Assembly: GCA_910574865.1 (NCBI GenBank)
Contig: CAJTDN010000007.1
Location: 186,001-250,000 of the forward strand
Length of the DNA stretch: 64,000 nt
Direction: 5' to 3'
Source of the DNA: Lachnospiraceae bacterium
Lineage (GTDB): Bacteria; Bacillota; Clostridia; Lachnospirales; Lachnospiraceae
In this document: positions 42,883 to 51,885 of the stretch, piece after piece
Position numbering within the stretch: position 1 is the stretch's first letter
How the letters are laid out: the number at the start of each line of letters is the position of its first letter
Notes under the pieces: model-generated
Database searches by the model: none
Told to the model about the DNA's origin: nothing
What the model saw: only the letters and a program-made list of their open reading frames with translations
Made by a program: the position numbers and the translations under genes

Positions 42883-43398
42883 TTACGCCTTTTTGGAAAA
42901 GGAAAAACAAGAAAGCTCCTCCTCCGTATAATAAAACAAGAGGGAAAATGCAAATAAGGCGCAGCCAATTACGACATAGCAGTCGGCAACGTTGAAAATC
43001 GGAAAATCAATCAGGCTAAAATAAAAAAAGTCAACCACGTAGTCAAGGCGAAGGCGGTCCATCATGTTTCCCAGCGCGCCAGCGACAATCAAGACGGCGT
43101 AAGCACGCATCAGGTAGTACCGTTTTTGATGTGGGATTTTCGCATAAAAATAAAGGACGATGAAAAAAATCAATAGAGCGCCCAACATGAAAAAAACTTG
43201 CCGATCCTGAAACAAGCCGAAAGCGGCCCCCCGGTTTTCCAGATATTGTAGTTCAAACACCCCGGGAATCAGTTCAAACGAGGCCTTTCCCTTCAAATGG
43301 ATGATGGCCAGGTATTTTGTATACTGGTCGGCCATCACGAAAAGCAGGCATACGATTCCCGCATGCAGGTAACTTTTTAACGTCCTATTTTTCTCCAT
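42883..43398 (-). CDS. lspA: Lipoprotein signal peptidase (signal peptidase II)
   Basis: A 171-residue, four-helix membrane aspartic protease that removes lipoprotein signal peptides. Motifs: FVMADQYTKYLA, LENRGAAFGLFQ, and the catalytic aspartates in GALGNMMDRLRLDYVVDF and FNVADCYVV. ATG 43398 has AGGGAG 7 nt upstream; a TTG two codons earlier is less likely. It lies between ylmH and rluD. Confidence 0.96.
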   Translation of the reverse strand: MEKNRTLKSYLHAGIVCLLFVMADQYTKYLAIIHLKGKASFELIPGVFELQYLENRGAAFGLFQDRQVFFMLGALLIFFIVLYFYAKIPHQKRYYLMRAYAVLIVAGALGNMMDRLRLDYVVDFFYFSLIDFPIFNVADCYVVIGCALFAFSLLFYYTEEELSCFSFSKKA

Positions 43399-43448
43399 TC
43401 CCAAACTCCCTTGACTATTTTGTTTTGTGATTTTATGACTTTTACGTC

Positions 43449-44231
43449 TTATACATACTTATGGACCAAAACAGAAATCCTGCCCTTTTTCGTGGTTCCT
43501 ACCGCTTCCACGTACTGGAACTTTCCCATACCACGCACGGAAACCCGGTCTCCTTCCTTGGGCTGGTAACCGTTGGATGAAACAAGCTTCCCATTTACAA
43601 ATACCTTTCCGGCTTCAATCAAGGGAGATAATTTGCTACGCGAAGAGGAAAACGCAAGGGAAAGCAGACTGTCCAAACGCACGGACGCTACCGTTCCCCG
43701 TATTTCCTCAAAGCGGGGGGAATAAGAAAACCCATGCAGTTCCTCCTCTTGCACCATGACGGCCGTATGGCGTATCCGCCCAAGGTTGTCCAGCAGGAAG
43801 TCCTTCATCCGCGGACTCGTGAACACGTACGCCTGATTCTTATCCATCACGACGTCCCCTATCTTGCTCCGCTCTATCCCAAGGTTCAGTATCGCCCCCA
43901 AATAGTCACGGTGGGAAAGTTCCTCCGAAAATTTCCCGTGGAGCGGGGTAATCCTTAGCACCGAAATCGCGTCCTGGAAAAGTTTGTTCCTATCCTCGCC
44001 CCCGGCACGCAAAGAAAGAGCATCAGGCAAAAATGCCACCAACTGACGCTCTGCAGATTCATACCCGCCAAAAAGGAGATATTTCGTAAAAAGGGTATCT
44101 TTTGGCAATGAATGTAAAATATTCAATTCATTCAAATTTAAAAAGTCAGAATATGTAATCCTCTCACGATAACAGGCGACCCGCGACAGCTCGGTCAAAC
44201 GCCTCTCCAATAATTGTTCTTCTTTCTGCAT
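43449..44231 (-). CDS. ylmH: S4-domain RNA-binding protein YlmH
   Basis: A 260-residue member of the YlmH family, which contains an S4 RNA-binding domain near the C-terminus (RLDSLLSLAFSSSRSKLSPLIEAGKVFVNGKLV). The N-terminal half carries HRDYLGAILNLGIERSKIGDV, the family signature. YlmH is reported in Bacillus as a ribosome-rescue-related factor acting on stalled tRNA-bearing large subunits. It is in the standard yggS-sepF-ylmH order, 14 nt after sepF. Confidence 0.93.
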   Translation of the reverse strand: MQKEEQLLERRLTELSRVACYRERITYSDFLNLNELNILHSLPKDTLFTKYLLFGGYESAERQLVAFLPDALSLRAGGEDRNKLFQDAISVLRITPLHGKFSEELSHRDYLGAILNLGIERSKIGDVVMDKNQAYVFTSPRMKDFLLDNLGRIRHTAVMVQEEELHGFSYSPRFEEIRGTVASVRLDSLLSLAFSSSRSKLSPLIEAGKVFVNGKLVSSNGYQPKEGDRVSVRGMGKFQYVEAVGTTKKGRISVLVHKYV

Positions 44232-44245
44232 CTTGAAAATCTTTC

Positions 44246-44791
44246 CTAAAATCTACCGCGGACACTGGGATTCTCCATGGAACTTCCCAACAAGTCCTGC
44301 AAATCGCCGGTAATGTCCACGTTCGTCGGCGTAATCAGAAAAATATAGTTCGAAATTTTCTGGAGGTTGCCGCTAATCGCGAAAGTGGCACCGGAAATGA
44401 AGTCGATAATCCTCTGCGCGATTTCCAAATCCATCCCTTCCAGGTTCAAAATCACGGTACGACCGGCCAACAATGTCTCCGTAATCTCGCGGGAATCGTC
44501 AACGGAACTTGGCTTTACCACGCACACCTCCATGTTCCCATTGTTCTTCCTGGCCGACGGCTGGCGCATCGGGGTTATCTTGTTGCTGTTCGCAGGGGCA
44601 AACTTGCCCCCTTCGTCCATGTCAAAATCATCATACCCGTCATCCTTGCCGCTTTTCTTTCCACCAAACACGGAACGACGTGGCTTCTCTTCATAGTCAT
44701 CATCATAATACTCGTCATCATCATAAAAATCATCATCATAGTCATCATCATTCAGTTTCATGATGTCAAGAAATTTATCAAACACACCCAT
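44246..44791 (-). CDS. sepF: Cell division protein SepF
   Basis: A 181-residue protein that bundles FtsZ filaments and tethers them to the membrane. The N-terminal amphipathic helix MGVFDKFLDIMKL is followed by a strongly acidic Asp/Tyr-rich linker (about residues 15-60) and the SepF core (VCVVKPSSVDDSREITETLL ... FISGATFAISGNLQKIS). The acidic linker is long, and its coding DNA is correspondingly repetitive. A FIFLITP-type end is seen (NYIFLITPTNVDITGDL). Confidence 0.95.
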   Translation of the reverse strand: MGVFDKFLDIMKLNDDDYDDDFYDDDEYYDDDYEEKPRRSVFGGKKSGKDDGYDDFDMDEGGKFAPANSNKITPMRQPSARKNNGNMEVCVVKPSSVDDSREITETLLAGRTVILNLEGMDLEIAQRIIDFISGATFAISGNLQKISNYIFLITPTNVDITGDLQDLLGSSMENPSVRGRF

Positions 44792-44849
44792 ACCTTATAC
44801 TCCTATCTTGTACGCTGTCGAATACAATCTTGTTTTTCGCACCGCCGCT

Positions 44850-45554
44850 TCAGAAATAATTTCTGAAACCAAAAATCCCGGTTCCTACCCGGACCATGGT
44901 CGCCCCTTCTTCTATGGCGACCCCGTAATCATTGGTCATCCCCATCGACAGTACGTCCACATTCCTATTATCAATGTTTTTTCCCATAATGTCAACAGAT
45001 AATTTATGTAAATTTTTAAATATTTCGCGATTTTCTTCGGAATTTTCTACAAATGGGGCGATTGTCATCAAGCCACACACCTGGACATGCTTGAATTCGG
45101 CCAATCTTTCCAGGAACGATTCGACCTCGTCGACACGTATGCCAAACTTGCTCTCCTCTTCCGCCACGTTGACCTCAATCAATATCTTCGTGACACAATC
45201 TTTTTTTGCAGACTCCTTTTCAATCGCCTGTGCCAGTCTCAAGGAATCCACCGAATGAATCATTTCCACCTTTCCGATGAGGTATTTTACCTTGTTCGTC
45301 TGTAAATGTCCAATCATGTGCCACTCCACGTCCTTAGGCAAGGCCTCGTACTTGTCAAGCAACTCTTGTACCTTGTTTTCCCCAAACACGCGCACCCCGA
45401 GGTCGTAGGCCTCCTTTAGCACCTCGACGGGCTTCGTCTTGCTGACGGCGATTAACGTCACGTCCTCGCGCCTGCGCCCAGCCCTGTTACACGCCTCTAC
45501 TATGCTTTCCTCCACCCTTCCTAAGTTGTTCTTCAACATGCTTTCTTTTGACAT
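44850..45554 (-). CDS. yggS: PLP-homeostasis protein YggS/YlmE
   Basis: A 234-residue single-domain TIM-barrel PLP-binding protein (COG0325) that helps balance free pyridoxal phosphate and amino acids. The PLP lysine is in TLIAVSKTKPVE; FGENKVQELLDKYE, WHMIGHLQTNKVKYL and SMGMTNDY follow. AAAGGAAG lies about 8 nt upstream. It is in the usual position before sepF. Confidence 0.95.
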   Translation of the reverse strand: MSKESMLKNNLGRVEESIVEACNRAGRRREDVTLIAVSKTKPVEVLKEAYDLGVRVFGENKVQELLDKYEALPKDVEWHMIGHLQTNKVKYLIGKVEMIHSVDSLRLAQAIEKESAKKDCVTKILIEVNVAEEESKFGIRVDEVESFLERLAEFKHVQVCGLMTIAPFVENSEENREIFKNLHKLSVDIMGKNIDNRNVDVLSMGMTNDYGVAIEEGATMVRVGTGIFGFRNYF

Positions 45555-45618
45555 GGCCCGTCTTCCTTTCTGATTCTGTCAAATTCCCGCCTTGTTACAA
45601 GGAGTTGACGTATTTTTT

Positions 45619-47013
45619 CTATTGGAAAATGACCTCGTCCTCTTCCACGGCATCCGCGTTCTGGACGATATGGTCATAATTGTTCAGTCCATGGGGCATC
45701 CCCTCCTGAACGATATAGTAATCATCATTTTCGCACAAAATCTGCACCGGCTTAAACACGGCGTAACCTTTGTTCACGCAATATGCCCCGGAAAGAGGCA
45801 CGGTTTCCGTCAAAGTGCACGTTTCCGTGGAGCCGGGCTTAATCAGCACGCTCCCCTCCTCAAACCGGGAAGGATCCAGATAAACGTGCTCGTCATCCGG
45901 CAAGGCGAAAGCTTCCACGCTCTCAAATACCGCCTCTCCCCCTTTTTGAACCAGGACTCCCTGGTTATATGCGCCAATCGTTTCAAGGTAATTCGCGCCG
46001 ACCACGTAAAACGGTTTCTCGACCACGGAACTTTTAGGAATCTTCAACCCGCTCTGGTCGGTCAAAATCAATTCGACCGTCACGTACCGGTCTTTCGCGT
46101 AACGAATCATGGAATTGTCATAACTAAGACATCCATAACAGGCACCCGATTTTTCCACGATGGAAAAATCCGCCCAAATCGTCTCGTTTTCCTTGTTAAT
46201 CCGGGTCTTGACCGCGCTTGTCCCGGAAAGTTCCAACGCCGCTTCCTGGGAAAGCTGTATGTACACCTTCCAGTCATCGTCCGTGATAAGCTTGTAGACG
46301 GGGTCGCCTTGCCTTACGCTCGCCTGGTTCGTGACGTGGCGCGACTCGTAACCGCTGCGCTCAAAGATTTCCGGACAAAGGCTCTCCTCGTTTGCGTCCT
46401 CGTAACCGTCAAACGTCATTACGATGATGCCGTCCCTGGTGCTCTTGCTAATCGGAATCGAAGACGCGTTTTTCGCGATCATCTCGTTCAGTTTTGCGTT
46501 CTTGGCTTGCTTGGAGGCGTTCTGCAGGATGGAATCCACGTCGTTTTTGAAAGAGTAAACCGTGGAGAACTTGTCCGCCTCAAAATTCTCATAAAAGTTT
46601 TGCGTGCGTCGCAAAATGCTTTGACGTTGCTCTTCGCTCAGGACCAAGGATGGCTCGTTAGCAGCATCCTCCTTTGTTTCCAGCTTTTGGCCGGAAATGG
46701 CATAAATGTCGCTTCCCGTCCTGATTTTCGCGTTTTCGTTTTGAAAATAGCTGACATAGCCGCTGTCTTGCGCGGCCACCACGGTTTCTTCCCTCACGAT
46801 AAACCCCGTATATGAATTATCTTTTACGATACTGCCCCTTCTTACCTCGTATACAAATACTTGTTTCGAAGTTGTATACATGAATACGGTCACGACCAGG
46901 TATATGAGAATGACGACAAACAATAAAATACCGATGTTCATCTCCCATCTGTTTTTGCGTTTTTGAATCGTCGTGACCTTGCTTTGTTGTCCTTTCAAAT
47001 CAACACTCCCCAT
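45619..47013 (-). CDS. HlyD-like membrane-fusion-type protein of the ylm cluster
   Basis: A 464-residue protein with one N-terminal helix (about residues 26-47) and a large outside part: a biotinyl/lipoyl-like strand pair (YVSYFQNENAKIRTGSDIYAISG), a helical hairpin (about residues 120-185) and a beta domain. This is the layout of HlyD/membrane-fusion proteins, though no ABC exporter is adjacent. I recall such genes directly before yggS-sepF in Lachnospiraceae, which hints at a division- or wall-related role. Start ATG 47013 has a poor ribosome site; a TTG 15 nt downstream after GGGGAG is an alternative. Confidence 0.8.
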   Translation of the reverse strand: MGSVDLKGQQSKVTTIQKRKNRWEMNIGILLFVVILIYLVVTVFMYTTSKQVFVYEVRRGSIVKDNSYTGFIVREETVVAAQDSGYVSYFQNENAKIRTGSDIYAISGQKLETKEDAANEPSLVLSEEQRQSILRRTQNFYENFEADKFSTVYSFKNDVDSILQNASKQAKNAKLNEMIAKNASSIPISKSTRDGIIVMTFDGYEDANEESLCPEIFERSGYESRHVTNQASVRQGDPVYKLITDDDWKVYIQLSQEAALELSGTSAVKTRINKENETIWADFSIVEKSGACYGCLSYDNSMIRYAKDRYVTVELILTDQSGLKIPKSSVVEKPFYVVGANYLETIGAYNQGVLVQKGGEAVFESVEAFALPDDEHVYLDPSRFEEGSVLIKPGSTETCTLTETVPLSGAYCVNKGYAVFKPVQILCENDDYYIVQEGMPHGLNNYDHIVQNADAVEEDEVIFQ

Positions 47014-47078
47014 TCGTGTATATTTCCAGTATATTTACACATACTATGTCCATTGATATAAAAAGGAGGATATAACAC

Positions 47079-47285
47079 ATGAAGTGGTTCGACAATACTG
47101 GACTTACAATTGTAATTATTGGTGCAATCAACTGGCTTTTGGTCGGCATTTTTCGTTTTGACCTGGTCGCCTTCCTTTTCGGCGACTTAAGCTGGCTTTC
47201 CAGAATCATTTATACCGTCGTGGGACTGTTCGGACTTTACCTGATCAGCCTTTATGGAAGAATCGGCAGCATGTCCGAGTCATAA
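47079..47285 (+). CDS. DUF378 small membrane protein (YuzA-like)
   Basis: A 68-residue protein with two membrane helices matching DUF378: WFDNTGLTIVIIGAINWLLVGIF then FDLVAFLFGD and RIIYTVVGLFGLYLI. The function is unknown. AGGAGG lies 8 nt before the ATG. It is a single gene, divergent from the HlyD-like gene and ended by a strong hairpin. Confidence 0.9.
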   Translation: MKWFDNTGLTIVIIGAINWLLVGIFRFDLVAFLFGDLSWLSRIIYTVVGLFGLYLISLYGRIGSMSES

Positions 47286-47303
47286 CCGACATTCCTATAT
47301 CAA

Positions 47304-47343
47304 GACAAAACCGCTGGCGGCAAAACCGGCGGTTTTGTCTTTT
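47304..47343. terminator. Bidirectional terminator, DUF378 gene / D,D-carboxypeptidase gene
   Basis: GACAAAACCGC (47304-47314) pairs perfectly with GCGGTTTTGTC (47329-47339), followed by TTTTA on the plus strand. It abuts the stop codon of the convergent gene. Confidence 0.8.
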
Positions 47344-48604
47344 ATGTCCCGTCCGTCAGCGAATCCTCCCCGCTCGACGAATCCTCCACGTTGGCCATGT
47401 CGTTTGCCGAAGACACGGCCGCACCCAAAAGGACGTCCATCTTCGTATACAAATGCGGCTTGGACGGCGCGCCCATCACGACAGAAATGAATGGATGTTC
47501 CCGCCCGTCCGGACTATTTGACGTCACGCTGTATAGCACCAGGCAAGATCCGGCCTCGTTGGTCGTGCCGGTTTTGCCGCCCACCACGCGGATTCCGTCT
47601 GGACAAGGTCGGCTTCCTCCCGTATAATGATTCGTCGGAGTCCATGTTCCATGGCGCACGCTCCCGTCGGCAGCCGTCATCGTTCCGGTATAGCTCGGCA
47701 TCGAGGCAATCTCGACGAATCGCGGATCTTGGATGCATGCGTTGAGAATCAAATATAAATCATACGCCGTCGTGTAATGTTCCTCTTCATGAAGGCCATG
47801 GGGATTCAAAAAATGGGAATTTGTCGCCCCCAGTTTCCATGCCTCTTCGTTCATAAGTTGGGCAAAACTTTCCACGCTCCCACTGATATGCTCCGCGATG
47901 GCCACCCCGTTATCATTTCCGGAGTAGAGAATCAACCCGCACAACAAATCGTAAAGCGAAATCCGGTCGCCTTCCTGCAGCCCACACAACACCGCTTCCG
48001 GCTCCAAAAGCGTTACATTCCTTCCCACGACCACGACGTCATCCAAGTTTCCATACTTTAACGCGACATATGCAGTCATCAACTTCGTCGTGCTGGCCGG
48101 ATAGAGCCGCTCGAACACCCTTTCCGCATACAATGTACGGGCATGTTCCAAGTCGAAAAGAGCCGCCGCGTGGAACTCGTCCCAATTGCTGTCAAAGGTT
48201 GCATATTCCAACACCTTGTCGGTTCCAACGCACAAGGAAGATGCGAATAATTCGTCCTTTTGCAGGCTTTTTGTAAACGTGGCCGCCTCATATCGCGTAC
48301 AGTAAGGAGTATTCTTTTCCTTTTGGTTGTAAAAAAACAAACAACTCGGGAAAGCAATGGCAATTATTAGGCAGGCGACGCCTCCCGCCAAGAGAATAAG
48401 CCTTTGTCGTTTCCTCCTCTTCCTGCGCATCATCCTCTGGCGTGCCATTTCTTCTCGTCGCTGCCTTGGCGGCATGTCTTTCACCGCCACGTCCTCCGGC
48501 CAAGCATGTTTCCTACGTTCCCGCTCCATGTCCCTTTTCCGGTCGTGCTTCCTACGTTTCCGCGCCACGTCCCCTTGCCGTCTTACTTGTACATCTCTCT
48601 CCAA
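47342..48604 (-). CDS. D-alanyl-D-alanine carboxypeptidase with a long basic head
   Basis: A 420-residue penicillin-binding protein of the peptidase S11 type that trims D-Ala from peptidoglycan stems. Active-site motifs: STTK (YPASTTKLMTAYVAL), SGN (LYSGNDNGVAIAEH) and KTG (VVGGKTGTTNEAG). Instead of a signal peptide it has a cytoplasmic head of about 65 residues, almost half Arg/Lys (for example RKRRKHDRKRDMERERRKH), then one membrane helix (about residues 68-90). The TTG at 48604 has GGGGGG 7 nt upstream and overlaps mgsA by 22 nt; later ATGs would shorten the head. Confidence 0.9.
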   Translation of the reverse strand: MERDVQVRRQGDVARKRRKHDRKRDMERERRKHAWPEDVAVKDMPPRQRREEMARQRMMRRKRRKRQRLILLAGGVACLIIAIAFPSCLFFYNQKEKNTPYCTRYEAATFTKSLQKDELFASSLCVGTDKVLEYATFDSNWDEFHAAALFDLEHARTLYAERVFERLYPASTTKLMTAYVALKYGNLDDVVVVGRNVTLLEPEAVLCGLQEGDRISLYDLLCGLILYSGNDNGVAIAEHISGSVESFAQLMNEEAWKLGATNSHFLNPHGLHEEEHYTTAYDLYLILNACIQDPRFVEIASMPSYTGTMTAADGSVRHGTWTPTNHYTGGSRPCPDGIRVVGGKTGTTNEAGSCLVLYSVTSNSPDGREHPFISVVMGAPSKPHLYTKMDVLLGAAVSSANDMANVEDSSSGEDSLTDGT

Positions 48605-48978
48605 TCCAAGTCCCCCCTGTCCAATGCCAAAATCAATGCCTCCGCCGTGGCAATGTTCGTGGCCATCGGAATATTGTACATGTCACACAAACGAACAATG
48701 TCGTTCACGTCCGGCTCGTGCGAACGTGGGGTGAGCGGATCGCGGAAAAAAATCATCAGGTCCATCTCGTTTTGTTCAATCTGCGCCCCCATCATCTGCT
48801 TGCCGCCAAGATGCCCGGGAAGGTACTTGTGGATATTCAAATTCGTCACGTTTTCTACCAGTATGCCCGTCGTTTCCGTCGCGTAAAGATGATGCTTGTT
48901 CAAAATCCCACGATACGCGATGCAGAAATTCTGCATCAGCTTCTTCTTCGCGTCATGTGCAACCAATCCAATGTTCAT
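48583..48978 (-). CDS. mgsA: Methylglyoxal synthase
   Basis: A 131-residue enzyme converting dihydroxyacetone phosphate to methylglyoxal, a bypass of lower glycolysis. Motifs: MNIGLVAHDAKKKLM, TGILVENVTNLNIHKYLPGHLGG-type region (the phosphate-binding GHLGGKQMMG) and the catalytic MDLMIFFRDPLTPRSHEPD. ATG 48978 follows AGGAGAGGTGG; a GTG three codons earlier is possible. It is commonly found after rodA in Clostridia. Confidence 0.95.
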   Translation of the reverse strand: MNIGLVAHDAKKKLMQNFCIAYRGILNKHHLYATETTGILVENVTNLNIHKYLPGHLGGKQMMGAQIEQNEMDLMIFFRDPLTPRSHEPDVNDIVRLCDMYNIPMATNIATAEALILALDRGDLDWREMYK

Positions 48979-49002
48979 AGCAGCCACCTCTCCTAATCTC
49001 GT

Positions 49003-50142
49003 CTACTGATACTTCTTCGGCTGAAGCCCGACATTAAGCACAAAACCGATTCCCATGTAGAAACAAATGACGGAAGTCTGTCCATAGCTTACGAAGGGCA
49101 GTGAAATTCCCGTGTTGGGAAAAAGCATGGTCGCCACACTGATATTGATGAAACTCTGTATGCCTACCAGTGCGGCCACGCCCCCGCAGATAATCCTGCC
49201 CGCGGCGTTCCTCGCCTTCATGCCGATGGTGATACACCTTATCACTATCAATAATAACAAAATTATGACCACGCAACAACCCACAAACCCCAATTCTTCA
49301 CCAATAATTGCAAAAATAAAGTCCGTTTGCGGTTCCAGGATGAAATTTCCATTCTTTACGGAGGTCGTGGCATCATTATTGTAGCCCTTTCCCGTCAACT
49401 GGCCGGATCCAATCGCCATGACGGAGTTCAACTGCTGGTACGCCTCCTCGGATTCATATTCCTCCGGATACAGCCACGCGAGAATACGGTTTTGCTGGTA
49501 TTGTTCCAAAAAGGGCTGATCCGGCTGGATAATCCAAATGAACATTCCGACAAACAACGGAACCCCGATTGCCAGCACCACGCCTATGAATTTGTAGCTC
49601 AAACCGCCCATGTACATCAAGACGCAGAACAAGAGGGCGACGCAAATCGTGTTGGAAAGGTTTGGTTGCTTGTAAATCAATATCAAGGAGGGAACAAGCA
49701 GTGCAATCCCCGCGACCAACATTTTCGGATCGCGCACCGCATTCTCCTTTTTCGTCAGCAACCTGGCGTAAAACAAGATGGATATGATTTTTGTCAGGTC
49801 GGACGGCTGGAACTGGACGAATCCCAAGTTCAGCCAACGCGTGGCCCCGTTCACGTTCGTCCCGACGACGAGCACGGCCCCGAGCAGGACAAGGTTCATC
49901 ACGTACATGACCCAATAAAAGTTCAGCACCCAGTTGTAATCAAACAGGGAAATCACGACCATGGCCACGATTCCCAGGAGGATTCCCAGGATTTGCTTGT
50001 TCTGGTAAGAAGGGTCGGCACTTCTCACCACGAAGACGCCGATGACGGAAATCGCCATTACCAGAAACACCAGGCTAAATTTGTAATCTTTATAATGATA
50101 GCGCGAAAGCGAACGCCGTATCAACTGTAATAATATTTTCAA
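49003..50142 (-). CDS. rodA: Rod-shape SEDS peptidoglycan polymerase RodA
   Basis: A 379-residue, ten-helix SEDS glycosyltransferase working with PBP2 (51886-54762) in side-wall growth. Family blocks: VGTNVNGATRWLNLGFVQFQPSD, ETDFIFAIIGEELGF-type (here QTDFIFAIIGEELGF) and the closing NTGISLPFVSYGQTS. The start is TTG at 50142, overlapping the minE stop as TTGA, with GGGAGAG upstream. Being in the mre/min unit supports RodA rather than FtsW. Confidence 0.95.
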   Translation of the reverse strand: MKILLQLIRRSLSRYHYKDYKFSLVFLVMAISVIGVFVVRSADPSYQNKQILGILLGIVAMVVISLFDYNWVLNFYWVMYVMNLVLLGAVLVVGTNVNGATRWLNLGFVQFQPSDLTKIISILFYARLLTKKENAVRDPKMLVAGIALLVPSLILIYKQPNLSNTICVALLFCVLMYMGGLSYKFIGVVLAIGVPLFVGMFIWIIQPDQPFLEQYQQNRILAWLYPEEYESEEAYQQLNSVMAIGSGQLTGKGYNNDATTSVKNGNFILEPQTDFIFAIIGEELGFVGCCVVIILLLLIVIRCITIGMKARNAAGRIICGGVAALVGIQSFINISVATMLFPNTGISLPFVSYGQTSVICFYMGIGFVLNVGLQPKKYQ

Positions 50143-50348
50143 TATTTCTCTCCCGTATATTTAATATGTATATCCGAGCGCGTAATACGCACTTGAAAAC
50201 ACTCAGGTCTTATCTCCATATATTTCGACATCGTATGAAAGAGGTCTCTGGACAAGTCCTCCGCCGTGCCGGGCGCACATTGCAACCGGTCGGTGACGAG
50301 GAGGTTTACGATCCGTTCTTTTGCAATCCGTACAGATGGGACACTCAT
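50139..50348 (-). CDS. minE: Cell division topological factor MinE
   Basis: A 69-residue protein stimulating MinD ATPase and driving Min oscillation or relocation. The N-terminal AKERIVNLLVTDRLQCAPG is the MinD-binding segment, followed by ISKY-like MSKYMEIRPECFQVRI of the topological domain. It lies directly after minD. The ATG at 50348 has AGGAG 9 nt upstream; a GTG two codons earlier is possible. It is somewhat short but complete. Confidence 0.92.
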   Translation of the reverse strand: MSVPSVRIAKERIVNLLVTDRLQCAPGTAEDLSRDLFHTMSKYMEIRPECFQVRITRSDIHIKYTGEKY

Positions 50349-50360
50349 GCTCACACTCTC

Positions 50361-51152
50361 CTATTTTCCGGAAAACAGATGTTTGATTCGCTCCAAGAAT
50401 CCTTCTGGGCAGCACACGTCTGGAATATCCACCTTTTCACCGAGTATCCTGCGGCAGATACGTTCATAGGCCTGGCCGGAAAGGCTGTCCGTCCCGACCA
50501 CGGCCTCGCCCTGGTTCGTGGCGATGACGACTTGCTCGTCGTCGGGAATGACACCCAGCAGGTCGATTGCCAGGATTTCCGTCACGTCCTCCACCGTCAT
50601 CATGTCTCCCCGGCGTACCATGTCAACACGGATCCGGTTAATCAGCAATTCGTTTTTCTGGATTCCGCTGGTCTCCAAAAGCCCGATGATGCGATCCGCG
50701 TCCCGGATGGCCGACACCTCGGGCGTGGTCACGACGATGGATCTCTCGGCACCCGCGATGGCGTTTTTGAAACCTTGTTCAATGCCGGCGGGACAATCGA
50801 TTAAGACGTAGTCAAACTCATCCTTGATGTCAGCCAGAAGTTTCCTCATCTGTTCCGGCGAGATGGCCGACTTGTCCTTCGTCTGCGCCGACGGAAGGAG
50901 GTACAACTCTGGGTAAAGCTGGTCACGAATCAGGGCCTGCTTCAAACGGCACCCCCCTGAAATCACGTCTACCAGGTTATAGACGATGCGGTTTTCCAGC
51001 CCCATGACCACGTCCAGGTTGCGCAACCCTAAATCCGTGTCGATGACGATTGTCTTTTTCTGCGCCAATGCCAGCCCGATTCCAATGTTTGCCGTCGTAG
51101 TGGTCTTTCCTACGCCGCCTTTTCCTGATGTAATGACGATGACTTCACCCAT
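50361..51152 (-). CDS. minD: Septum-site-determining ATPase MinD
   Basis: A 263-residue membrane-associated ATPase that positions MinC. The deviant Walker A is SGKGGVGKTTTTANIG; TDLGLRNLDVVMGLENR and VLIDCPAGIEQGF follow, and the C-terminal amphipathic helix is FLERIKHLFSGK. GGAGGAATTT lies before ATG 51152. It is in the order minC-minD-minE. Confidence 0.97.
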   Translation of the reverse strand: MGEVIVITSGKGGVGKTTTTANIGIGLALAQKKTIVIDTDLGLRNLDVVMGLENRIVYNLVDVISGGCRLKQALIRDQLYPELYLLPSAQTKDKSAISPEQMRKLLADIKDEFDYVLIDCPAGIEQGFKNAIAGAERSIVVTTPEVSAIRDADRIIGLLETSGIQKNELLINRIRVDMVRRGDMMTVEDVTEILAIDLLGVIPDDEQVVIATNQGEAVVGTDSLSGQAYERICRRILGEKVDIPDVCCPEGFLERIKHLFSGK

Positions 51153-51187
51153 GTCCGTAAATTCCTCCTCAACTCTAGTATCGCTTT

Positions 51188-51835
51188 TCAATCCTCCACG
51201 AGAGGATCCAGGTAGATGCGGCCCGAGTCCACCGTGGCAATCTTGGCGCCCTTGATATCCAAGCTTTCCTGGTAGACGATTTGCCGCCTGGCCTCCACGT
51301 TCCCGATTCGAAGCCGTTTCGGGCGCATGTCCAAGGCAACGACGTAAGACGCGTCGTCCCCATACGCCCCCGCATGCACGCTGCCATACAAACTACCGAC
51401 AATCACGACGTTTCCACGGGCAATCACTTTCGCTCCAAGCTCTACGTCACCCAGGATGACGATGCTGGAATCCGATTCCACGACCTGGCGCTTTTTTAAC
51501 GTCCCGCGGTAAAATTGCCCGTCCTTTTTTTGAAAACCGGACATCGTGCCCGCCACGGCGTTCCGATAGACGAGCTCGTGTTCCGCGTTCTTGTCGATGA
51601 CACAGACGATGTCGATGCTCGTGATGTCACGAAACAACTCCAAAATGGTCTCCTCTTCCGTATAGGAAAGCTTCCTTCCGACAAAGGACACGGCTAAGTG
51701 CGACCCTTCAAAAAAGCGGGCGGAACTTTCAAATTTTTCTTTCATGTGTGCCAGCAACATGTCAAAAGGCACGTCGTCGGCCATACGGATTTCCATTCCA
51801 TAACGGTTGCTTTTAATTGTAACAAGCCTGTCCAT
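51188..51835 (-). CDS. minC: Septum-site-determining protein MinC
   Basis: A 215-residue FtsZ inhibitor. The N-terminal domain (MDRLVTIKSNRYGMEIRMA) is followed by the beta-helix C-terminal domain with the glycine-rich repeats VILGDVELGAKVIARGNVVIVGSLYGSVHAG, and RRIGN-like RLRIGNVEARRQIVY. GGAAAGGAAGG precedes ATG 51835. It is 35 nt before minD. Confidence 0.95.
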   Translation of the reverse strand: MDRLVTIKSNRYGMEIRMADDVPFDMLLAHMKEKFESSARFFEGSHLAVSFVGRKLSYTEEETILELFRDITSIDIVCVIDKNAEHELVYRNAVAGTMSGFQKKDGQFYRGTLKKRQVVESDSSIVILGDVELGAKVIARGNVVIVGSLYGSVHAGAYGDDASYVVALDMRPKRLRIGNVEARRQIVYQESLDIKGAKIATVDSGRIYLDPLVED

Positions 51836-51885
51836 AAACCTTCCTTTCCATGAAAATTTTCCCTTCCAAAAGCCTTTCCCCCACG

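Noticed and set aside
47034-47062. TTTACA-17-TATAAA as the promoter of the DUF378 gene
   Set aside because: Transcription would begin inside the ribosome site at about 47069, so it could not give a translatable message from the mapped ATG without loss of the Shine-Dalgarno sequence.
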